A DNA stretch of 64,000 nucleotides from Ursus arctos (Eukaryota; Chordata; Mammalia; Carnivora; Ursidae). Below are positions 55,341 to 64,000 of the stretch, piece by piece (position 1 is the first letter of the stretch; each line of letters starts with the position of its first letter). The notes below the pieces were generated by a model. That model saw only the letters and a list, made by a program, of their open reading frames with translations. It was not told the DNA's origin and did not search any database. The DNA lies in the NCBI RefSeq assembly GCF_023065955.2, contig NW_026622985.1, forward strand, positions 73,831,931 through 73,895,930, read 5' to 3'. The position numbers and the translations under genes were made by a program.

Positions 55341-55405
55341 TTGGCTTCATTTTTTTTTTTTTAATCTAAATTCAAGTTAGTCAACATACAGTGTAGTTGG
55401 CTTCA
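55341..55405 (-). mobile_element. Severely truncated L1 insertion with 9-bp TSD
   Basis: A 47-bp insert: a poly-T run of 13 followed by 'aatctaaattcaagttagtc' and 'aacatacagtgtag'. It is bounded by ttggcttca at 55341-55349 and 55397-55405. The sequence matches the extreme 3' end of a carnivore L1 in reverse. It lies inside the predicted WNT16 3' UTR. Confidence 0.8.
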
Positions 55406-56465
55406 CTGTCTAATGGTAGACCAGTTTCTACTATTAAAACCCCAGCTCGGAAATAATAGGGGAAGAGAGGGATCTTGAAAGCAGGTGGGAAAATTAAAGG
55501 TAAAAACATAAAGGGCTCTCATACGTTGTAAGGGAAAGCACCTTCTAATGTGTGAAGACAGTATTTTGTATAGTATTTTGCTAAAAAAAGTTATATATTT
55601 TGTAAATACAGTATTTAAGTTATATGATATATATTAAAACTTAAGACATTTATTGCCTAAGCCCAAGAGCTAAGGCAATAAAATTATCTCAGAAATAAGA
55701 TTAGCTTCTGTTTCTTTTCATACTATTAACTCTTCGTTTAAACGTTGAAAAAGAAGTTAATTGAGTAGTTAGTTATATGGATGTGTTTTTCTTGTCAGAA
55801 TGACAGTTTTACATGTTATAGATTAAAATATGCTGCAAAATATTGAGAATTGTGTTATTTCAGCAGATTAGTTAAATTCTGCTTTTAATTAGTTATGTTT
55901 AACTTGTAAGGTTATTATAATAAATTATGCAGTAAAAGTGTTAACTGGATAAAAGAATCTAAATCAAAATAATGATCAATTTGTGGATTTGATGATCCTG
56001 GATATTTATTGTATTGTATGTAATGCTGCATTTCCATGTGAATGTTGAATGGTCTAAGTTTAGTATTCATGCATGTACATTCATCATATTTTACAAGGTT
56101 CCTGGTAAAAATTACAGGGCTATATTTAAGGTTGTGTTTAACTGTAGACGCTTATGTTTTTTATGAATAGTTAAACATTTCAGTATTATATAGGAAAAAA
56201 TTTCTAAATTCAGAAAGGACAAAGAAAGAATATTCTTTTTCTTATAATAAGCTAAAGAAATGTTTCCTTGCCCACAGGGCTCATTCTATTGCCTTTCCAT
56301 TTTATTTACCAAGGCAGAGCAATAATTCGTGAAAAGGAACAAACCCTCGGAAAATGTCTCAGGTCTGCCTAATATTAAATTCAAGGCAAACATTTAATTG
56401 TGACCCTTAAAGTTTAGCAAAAAAATATTGTTATTTATAAATGAGAAACTCAGAAATGACAATTG

Positions 56466-56471
56466 AATAAA
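56466..56471 (+). terminator. WNT16: Candidate WNT16 poly(A) signal AATAAA
   Basis: AATAAA about 1.85 kb after the stop. Stronger evidence (transcript ends) is not available from sequence. The signals at 55677 and 55919 are alternatives. Confidence 0.4.
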
Positions 56472-56490
56472 TATAGTACTTATTTAAAAG

Positions 56491-57024
56491 AGTAGTTTAC
56501 CAATCTTTAGCATCCACTGATTAGAATAACCTGAGAGACACTTTCGTGTCTTTTTGTTTTGCACAGTAAATCTTTGTCTGCATTGAAAATAAGCATTCTT
56601 TTTTTTTTTTAAAGATAAAGAGTGGTTCCCATTAACAACCAATTTCTTCTATTAACTAGAAATATTTTCATAATTACCTTACCAACCAATTAGAACCAGA
56701 CAGCCTCTAAATGCCAAATACCTGATTACTCTTCAAGCCACTGCTGAAGACAGTGATGCCAGCTCAGACTCCTCTCTGGGCGGCCTGAGCAGGAACTCCT
56801 AAGACCCAAGCTGTGTCTCCGGCTTCTTCTTTTACTTCTCCTCCCTGGCAACACCACGGAAGCCATCCTTGAATTTCTCACCCGTGTGACTGATGGACAA
56901 CCTGGCCTGGGCTCCTTTTCTTCCCACTCCCCATCAGGGTTGAGGTAGCACCATGGTGCTCTTGGGGATACACGCTGTGGAGCCCAAATGTTCCCATCCA
57001 GTCTCGGCTATTTTGCCTGCGTTC
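56491..57024. other. Intergenic sequence after WNT16
   Basis: Unique AT-rich then mixed sequence. Nothing recognised. Confidence 0.4.
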
Positions 57025-57530
57025 TTTAGGGCTCTTTATGTTGCAAGTCACAGAAAACGCGACCCAGGATGACAAACATTAAAGGAAATGTACTGACTCG
57101 GTAACTGAAAGTCCAGAGTTGTGACTGGTTCCGGTGAAGCTTGATCAAAAAGCTCCCATGATGCTCCCATGGTTCAGGTCTTTCCAGCTCTAGCCGAAAC
57201 AGGCTGGCTTCTGCAGTGTTCTCTTCTACTTCAGGCCCCACACGGTGGGGTGGACCCTCCCTGCCCCCACTCAGCCCCTAGTGGCCCCAGACTCTCCTCT
57301 TTTCTTAGCAACATGGCTGCCACCCTTCCCCCAGACCTCGCCCTCTCCTACCACTCATTCTAAGGAAAGAGAGAGGTTCTTTTTTGGTTGCTCCCATAGG
57401 AGAGAAGGAACACTTTGTTTTTTCCTTCTTCACAGAATGCCCAGCAAAGGTCATTCTGAGTCTCACTGGCTCCAGCTGGTTAATGTGTCCATCCCTGCAA
57501 TCAGAATGGCCACTGGAAGTTGGGCTTAGG
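57025..57530 (+). repeat. Ancient interspersed repeat, unclassified
   Basis: The order 'tttatgttgcaagtcacaga', 'aggaaatgtactgactcggt', 'aacatggctgccaccctt', 'atgcccagcaaaggtcattc' and 'atcagaatggccactggaag' matches a dispersed mammalian repeat I recall but cannot name. ORFs here are chance. Confidence 0.45.
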
Positions 57531-59869
57531 GGATAAATACACTGATCATCTTAAGGAAATCAAGACCCGCGCCGGAACCTGGAGGTGGGGTCAACTCTAA
57601 CTAAACCCACATAGCTTGAGAATAGGGAAGGGGTGAATCCAGAGAGGAAAACCAGGATGTGAAGTTACCATCAAAGGGTACGTGGGTGCTGGACAGCACA
57701 GATATTCAACGTCCTCAGCTCTAGCGATGTGCTTGGAAACCAGCTTTCGGGCAGCACCTGGGTCAGGCCTACAGCTGCGCAAAGCGCTGTGGATTGTGTA
57801 CAGGATACAAAGTGCCTTCATTTCTTTAAATGCCCTTCGTGACCTTTAAAGCGTAAAAGGAGAAAGAGGTGATCTGGTGTATTAATTTCACACTTAGGAG
57901 TTCGATATTTTGTAAATTGGGAAGTGCCTAATAGAGACAGTGGTAAAAAGCAATGATGATTGTCTGAAAATGATACCAAGAAAACATATCAAATGGCGTT
58001 ATCTGTAACCACTGGATAAAGAAGTTTGCTAATTACAACATTTCCCTGAGAGTATGTTACAAAAATTAAAAACACTTTAATTTGACTATAAACAACCGCA
58101 TTACTTCCTTATTCACAAGCCGAATGATAGTTGTTTTTCTTTTTAAAGAATTATGATAGTTGTATTTAGAATAACGCTAGAATTTAATTAGGTAAGTTAG
58201 ATGCTATGAGCCTGTTATGTTTTTGCAGCTTTGTAATCAAGTGATACCCACAGTAGGTATTCTAGGGCCACGCTTTAACTTTCTGAAGTACCGTCAGTAC
58301 TGGTAGGTCAGGGTTTTTACTTAGTTTAAAATGGGGAACCAGAAAAGCTTTCCGTCCAAATATTGATTGATAGGCAGCTGGAGGAGCTGAGGGTACTTGT
58401 CGCATCACGTCCCAAAGGCCACCAAAGACTGCAGAGTCAAACCAACCATTTGGAGTCACTTAGACAGTGATCCCCACAGTGTAATACACTATGACCCAGA
58501 AGAAAAATTAGAATCCTATCTCCGGGAACCATGAATACTCCTCAGGACAAGCCCTTCTTAAGGAAAGTTGGCTGAGAAGCCTTGATTTTTTTTTTTTTTT
58601 TTAATTTCAGCCTCACTATAGACCAGATGTGATTAAGTCATAACATTTCTTGGAGTGGGGTGACGGGCTTAGCTGAGAAGGACAAACACATGCAGCATAG
58701 AGTGAAAGGGGGACACGGAGGGACACAAGGGACTCATTTCCTTTGAAATAGAGAAGAATAGCAGACACTTAGATGACGCTTACTCTATACCAGGCGTTGT
58801 TTCCAGTAACTTCATGTATTCATCATCTGTGCCCTTTGCCACCATGTAATATTGTGCCTCATGCAGCAACAAAATTGTCACACACTGAGTTTACGGTATA
58901 CCATTTAAAGAGTTCTGGGCATTTGTAAATATGGCGAAAATTACAGGATGTCCCTTCAGGGTTTGGCTGTATAAACTTGGTTGAAGAACAGCAGTGAAGT
59001 GATGCAAGAACTGAGATCTTAGAATTCACCATGAAATAGAATTAAAGACACTGGCTCTTGATTTCTAAGCTCGAAGTGATCTAAACTGCCTGCTATTTTA
59101 GATCTCAGTGTGGTTAACAGCTGGATTATGCAGGAGCCTAACAATCATTCCAAAAGGAAATGACGAGGGGTAAAGATCGAACTAATTTAGTGCGACATTA
59201 AATAAATACTTACATCCTTTTTATTGTTGTGCTTACAGCCAATTGTTACATCAAGTGTCATTTTTAATATATGGATGAAATTTACTATTGGTAATGATTT
59301 ACATTCATATCCAAAGCAAAACCACTAGAGGTGGTTTACATGATTTAAAAAACGTCTTGAAACAAAATCAGGCTGGAAAACACAGCCTCTCCCACTGATT
59401 GTAAAGGGAAAGTGATAATAAATGTGGACCAAGTCAACACAAACTATAGTTTTGTATGTGACTTTTTAATTTCCAGAGTAAGTGAAAGCATCTGATTGGT
59501 GTGTGAGAATGGAAACGCAGAACGAGTGGGGGACGTAGGGCTGCCCCGTTCCCTCATCCCAGTGCTGTTCGGAACCCTCGGGGAGGCTCACCTCGATACA
59601 GGTCCACGAGCCTTCCCCTTTGCATGCTAGTAACAAGCAAACCGTCATAATCATGCCCATATCCACTCGGTCATGTTTAGCTAAAAAGAAGGAAGGGTGG
59701 CCTCTTGGAGCCCCCAGTTATTCTTTGAAAAAGGAGAAATGTCAGCAAACTTAACTGCACACTTAAATACACCTTGAACTCTTCACTAACTAAAGAAAGG
59801 TGTAAATAGACAAAATGTAAGTCAGTAATTACCTGTTTCTAGTACATAATCCCCATTCTTTTTAAAAAA
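57531..59869. other. Intergenic sequence
   Basis: Mostly unique. A short MIR/L2-like fragment is near 58765-58840 ('cttactctataccaggcgtt'). A poly-T run lies near 58587-58602. No gene was recognised. Confidence 0.4.
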
Positions 59870-59965
59870 AGGTTTTTATTGTAAGTTGTATTGTTTTTAT
59901 TGCCCTCCCCCCAGTTTACTGAGATATAACTGACATATAATCTTGTGCAAGCTGAAGGTCGTATC
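59870..59965 (-). repeat. Old L1M 3'-end fragment, minus orientation
   Basis: 'agtttactgagatataactg' and 'acatataatcttgtgcaagc' match the reverse complement of an old L1 3' end. Short and degenerate. Confidence 0.55.
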
Positions 59966-61793
59966 CATTGAAGTTGCTTCATCTCGAGCCCCCAGGCAGA
60001 CACCCGTGTGCTCCGCGTGGGTTTATACCAGGCAAGCCAGCAAAACGGAAAACCCGAAAAAGTGAATGTGATAAAGCCTCTTCACCACGCCCCCTACTTA
60101 ATGGGTACAGGCGGACTAATTTGACAAGCTGAAGGATAAATTTCACTACTCAGAACGAGAAGTTCTCTCCTTTTGCTGGCTTGAACACTTTTTCTTTCCC
60201 CGGATACCCATTTTATCATTTCTTGAGAAACTAGACTTCACTGATAGAGAACTACAATCTCAAATTTGCAACTGTCACAACTGTACTTGTGTTCCTGTCT
60301 CACACACCCAATGCTGTAGAATTAGAGGGAACCTTCCCCCAACAGACTATTTCCATAACAGAATTTTAACATGCCCTTGTGAGGTGTTAACAGTTCCACA
60401 AGAATTGGCTTCCAACCTCATTCCTGGGTCAAAAGTTTCAGATTCCTATAGAAGTGCAAGCTCATTTACTGAGATTAAAGGTCCTCTCCCTCAGGGACGA
60501 CAGAAAGCCACGTGGGGCAGGCTGCCCTCCCCTGGGAAAGGCACCGGGGCTGGAGGCCCAGGGCTTGCTCCTCACAGCCAAGGAAATTCTCACCAGCTGC
60601 TTCTCCCACGTCTGCACGCAGGGCGTCCCCCCAGATCCGCAACTCTCAGGCACCACCGTCTTCCCCGCCAACCGTACTCCTGACGATGCCGTCAGCGTCC
60701 TTGCTTCTGAATCTCCCTCTGCTCAGAGCTTGGACTGGCAAGACATTTTCCTCCAGGCTCCTTTCTGTTCTGGTCAAATAAAGCACACGGCCCTTCTCTA
60801 ATCAGGCTCTCAGTACTCATGGGTACGCAGAAGCTAAACATTTTTGGAAGCTGAAACTTAAAATAATTGAAAAGATTTCTATGTTAAAATGAACATCTGC
60901 AAATCATAAACTGAAAAATTCAAATGAAGCTTTAGGGTAAGAGAACTTCTCAGGCTCAGACTGGGCTCTTTGCTAAAACCTGATTTCCAGAAATGGGCCT
61001 ATACTCCCCTCAGCTCTGAGGGCTATACCTACAGAAAACAGCAATCCCACTCAACGCTCTGCTGAGGATACCGAGGCTAAGACGTGGCAGGGAGTTCACC
61101 AGCTCTGGGGTCGGCTTGTCCATCTGAGCGTGCCAGATCCAAGCAGGACAGCGCAGGAAGGCACAATGCATCACGGAAAATCGGTTTGAAAGTCAAATGT
61201 ATAAAGTTCAAATAACGTATTTACTAAGCAAAGCGTTGGTCTCAGCAAGCAAAAAACATTTCAAAATCCATTTAAGAATTCTCTTGCCCAGGCTGCACTG
61301 CTGGCGGGTAAGAACCTCCACATTCCCTCTGAGCAAGAAGCAAATGCCGGTGTGCGAGAGGGTGCCCGCAAGTCCCCGCATCTCCTCTGACCTGATGGCC
61401 ATGCCACCTTGCCCTGCAGCAGGAGTTGGGTGGATGGGGAGGTGGGGAGATGACGAGGCGCAGGGTCCCAGGTGTTCGGGGCCGTGGGGTTTCAGCATGG
61501 CGCACGGCCACAGACAGGGATCAGAAAACACTCCCGGCCTCTGGCTGAAGCCACACACTTTCACCCGCCTTCCCCTCCAGCTGGGGCAGCAAGTGCAGCT
61601 CACGGTGTATTTGAATTGCCAGCTGCCTGGAGAACCACAAAAGCCCGAATTCTGCATATGAAAAGGAGTGTGGCGAATGAAAGGACAGGTGGATAGTCAG
61701 TCAGGCTTAGGTCCAGGAGAACCACAGGTGAGGGGCGGCATCCTCGTCACGGCCTTACTGTCCAAGCCACTCAATGGCTCCTTTTTGGCTTGG
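59966..61793. other. Intergenic sequence with two GC-rich patches
   Basis: GC-rich patches at 60490-60790 and 61290-61600 produce overlapping ORFs on both strands (the largest 154 codons plus, 61197-61661, and 149 codons minus, 61208-61657). None resembles a known protein. AATAAA follows the first patch at 60776-60781. No splice or retroposition signs were found. Confidence 0.4.
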
Positions 61794-62144
61794 TGTCTCC
61801 ATCCGTTTGGGTTGCTGTAACAAAACACCAGACTGGGGGCTTATAAACAACAGAAATTCAGTTCTCATAGTTCTAAAGACTGGGAAATCCAAGATGGTGC
61901 CCAAAGATTTAGTGTCTGGTAAAGGCCTACTTCTTGCTTCATGTGTTCTCCTGCTGTGTCCTCACGTGGCAGAAGAGGTCAGGCAGCAATCTGGGGTCTC
62001 TTTGCTAAGGGCTCTACCCTCAGGGAGAGCTCTACCCTTCTGACCTAATCACCTCCCAAAGGGCCCACTTCCAAATACCATCGCATTGGAGATTAGGTTT
62101 CGACATATGGATGCTGGGGGGACACAAGCATAAAGACCATAGCA
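61794..62144 (-). mobile_element. MLT1-like MaLR solo LTR, minus orientation
   Basis: A reverse LTR: 'gtttgggttgctgtaacaaa', 'cttataaacaacagaaattc', 'ctgctgtgtcctcacgtggc', 'gacctaatcacctcccaaag', ending 'acataagaccatagca'-like sequence (cataaagaccatagca). No internal region is present. The subfamily is from recalled consensus only. Confidence 0.8.
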
Positions 62145-62642
62145 CTGGGTAGGACGGGATCGGGAAGCTGAAGGAGGCTGGCCTTTTTGGCTAAATCATG
62201 ACTAGCCTTCAGGAGACACGGTCGTAATAGCAATACTAGCAGGTGCATTTCGTGAGCATGTGCCAGGCACCGTGGCAGGCACCACAACACGCGGCGGCTC
62301 CCCTAACTCACGGCAGTGAGGGGCGGACCCTCTCACACGCCTCGTGCCGTCCACACTGGCGTAGAGACACATACTCAGGCGAGTCTGACTCCTCCCAGTA
62401 CGCGACACGGTCTCCATGACAGAATTCACTCCTCTTGAAGCTTTTAGGCCCCTTTTCTTGCGGGTGATGGAGTAAAATAAATACGGGCTGATAACACGGA
62501 GCGTTAGAAGCATGCAGTTTCATAAATCAATTTTCCCAAATACAACACTGTGTTTTACCAACTTAGTCTCAACGTCCTTTGATGTTCAGTGCACTCCAGC
62601 GACGGGAGTACGTATGCAGAGCTGAAGTGAGTCTTGTTTCTG
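62145..62642. other. Intergenic sequence
   Basis: Contains a weak L2/MIR-like piece near 62235-62290 ('gagcatgtgccaggcaccgt'). Otherwise unique. Confidence 0.4.
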
Positions 62643-62738
62643 TTTTTTTAAGTACTCCCTACACCCAAGGTGGGGCTCCAACTCAAGACCCCAACATCGA
62701 GAGCCACGTGCTCTACGACTGAGCCAGCCAGGCGCCCC
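62643..62738 (-). repeat. Short old CAN-SINE, minus orientation
   Basis: The tRNA-like head is read in reverse: 'ctctacgactgagccagcca' and 'ggcgcccc', preceded by 'ggtggggctccaactcaaga' and a short T-rich tail. It is the same short type as at 17890. No clear TSD. Confidence 0.8.
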
Positions 62739-63650
62739 TCAACAGTGAGTTCAGCAACGGCAGCAAGCTGTACCTGTGACCTTGCTGTTCTGGGAAGGTG
62801 ATCTTCCCTGTAGTAAGTTTGCTTATAAACTGCCCACAAAACAAGGCAAGAGGAACCTTTCTTCTGTCTCTAACTGAAGGGCCAGCCAGTCCCTTTTCCT
62901 TCTGGAAGAGACATCCTGGAGTTGAAAGCATTTCCTCTGGACAGCCACCCTGCAGCGGCCTGCACCCTCGCTGGACTGCAGGAAGGTTCTGGCGGAGAAG
63001 TCTCAGCTTCCTGGAAGGCCTTCCCCACGCTTCCTCAAGCTGCGTCACGACAGGCTGCCCCTCCCAAGCCAGGCGTCCTGCTGTTGGCTCTCGCTGGCTC
63101 TGATGTGACAGGAACGTCAAGAAAGGGTGTGGGAGAGGAGACACAAGCAGGAGGATGGGAGTAGTGAAACTGAGGGAGCTCTGAGGGGAACGGGGGTTAG
63201 CCACTGGCACGTGACACTCAAAAACCACGTATGTGATAGAAAAATCATCCCGGGTACAGGCAGCAAAAGAATTCTGAGGAGTACTTTAGAAAAGGTGAGA
63301 TCTGGTACTCGATCCTGATCTACACGTTACCGTACACGGGCCTACTGCTGTCCGAGCCCTCACTGAAGACGCGGAGTGGCAAATCTTTTCCCTGATCAAC
63401 ACAAGCCATTTTTTCCCTTCATACTCAATGCATTTCTACTCTTAATATCCTACCTGAACACAACACATCTCTCATTCCTTCAGTGAAAAACGGGGTATGT
63501 CAACTGAATTGAAACTATCATCTTTTGGGGGTTTCAAATTATAACCTGTAAAAACTGTTACAGTATAAATGCAATACAGGCTAAATGCTCTGAGCTTCGC
63601 CTGGCATAAAATAATAAGATATTAGCCGATTCGTTTCAAAACAAATACGA
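62739..63650. other. Intergenic sequence
   Basis: Unique, moderately GC-rich sequence up to about 63200, then AT-rich. A 171-codon minus-strand ORF (62713-63228) begins in unique sequence and runs into the SINE. It has no recognisable domain. Confidence 0.4.
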
Positions 63651-63654
63651 AGTG

Positions 63655-64000
63655 TAGACAGAACAATGATAAATTTTACTTTAATCAAATTAAAGTCAGG
63701 AATATAAAGACTCTGGCTCAATTTTTCTTTAATTTCCCAAGTATCACTTATTTTCCTACTGCCTTAGCTTAATTTTAATAGGCATACAATACAATTGTTC
63801 CAGAAAAAAAAAATTTGCGGTTACAAATAAAAAATATGCACCCAAAAGTCCTTATAACACCATTTAATATACCAAAATGTCAATGCCAAATTTCTGATTT
63901 TAATAAAGAAAATTCTTAACATTAAAGGAATGTTGTTTCGTTTATAATGTGGACTTTTGAAAGCTATCTGAACATGAAATGTAGTAAAATTATTGCTTCC
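63655..64000 (-). other. Possible end of the FAM3C 3' UTR
   Basis: AT-rich, repeat-free sequence at the right edge. In other mammals FAM3C lies just beyond WNT16 in tail-to-tail orientation, roughly 8 kb after it, which would place its 3' end about here. On the minus strand an ATTAAA signal (63679-63684) is followed by a T/G-rich stretch (tatttgttttg). There is no coding sequence to confirm it, so this is a synteny inference only. Confidence 0.25.

Larger units (their letters stand above)
54614..56490 (+). other. WNT16: WNT16 3' UTR (probable extent)
   Basis: Downstream of the stop the sequence turns from GC-rich to AT-rich. It contains an inserted L1 scrap (55350-55396) and several AATAAA signals at 55677-55682, 55919-55924 and 56466-56471. 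I place the 3' end after the last one by the approximate length expected for this gene. Alternative polyadenylation at the earlier ones is plausible. Confidence 0.5.

Noticed and set aside
62713..63228. 171-codon minus-strand ORF
   Set aside because: It ends inside an old SINE, has proline/serine/leucine-rich composition and no recognisable fold. No supporting promoter or splice site was seen.

Overview
This is a nuclear genome segment from a carnivoran mammal, most likely a bear or another arctoid. The taxonomic evidence is a set of tRNA-Lys-derived CAN-SINE copies of the type found in bears and pinnipeds. Their heads run 'gcgcctgggtggcgcagtcg', they carry a (TAAA)n/poly-A tail, and most have clear target-site duplications. 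The 3' end of a carnivore L1 is also present. Older mammal-wide repeats (MIR, L2, MER5, MaLR LTRs, L1M) fill much of the rest. Exon and splice structure, and the absence of long ORFs outside exons, are typical of a vertebrate.

Two genes are clear, both on the + strand. From 1 to about 24 kb lies the 3' end of CPED1 (cadherin-like and PC-esterase domain containing 1). Its last five coding exons are at 2752-2972, 3229-3330, 3746-3833, 8080-8226 and 21972-22193. They join in frame across four GT-AG introns and carry both parts of the PC-esterase catalytic signature, a GDS box and a D-x-x-H box. The 3' UTR follows, with a candidate poly(A) signal near 23.93 kb. From about 44.0 to 56.5 kb lies a complete WNT16 gene of the 1b type. 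It has a CpG-rich promoter with two CCAAT boxes and four coding exons (44391-44485, 44677-44918, 46888-47174, 54149-54613) that give a 362-residue secreted Wnt ligand. The conserved lipid-acceptor serine, three N-glycosylation sequons and the C-terminal cysteine pattern are all present.

The roughly 20 kb between the genes (24-44 kb) is non-coding. It holds SINEs, an L1 3' end, nested LTRs, microsatellites and three places that look like more than background: a CRE/CCAAT GC-rich block at 28.6-29.1 kb, a possible minus-strand first exon ending in a strong splice donor at 32.08 kb, and an unexplained CpG-rich block at 36.65-37.3 kb. In other mammals the order is CPED1-WNT16-FAM3C, with FAM3C on the opposite strand. 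The right end (about 63.6-64.0 kb) may therefore be the start of the FAM3C 3' UTR, but that is inferred from synteny only. The CPED1-WNT16 interval is an established bone mineral density locus in humans, so non-coding elements here are plausible WNT16 or CPED1 regulators.

No viral genome, CRISPR array, prokaryotic system or wholly new gene system was found. The most interesting leads are the CpG-rich block, a 137-nt uninterrupted homopurine tract in WNT16 intron 2, a SINE close to a CPED1 splice acceptor, overlapping upstream ORFs in the WNT16 leader, and nested transposon insertions that give relative ages.
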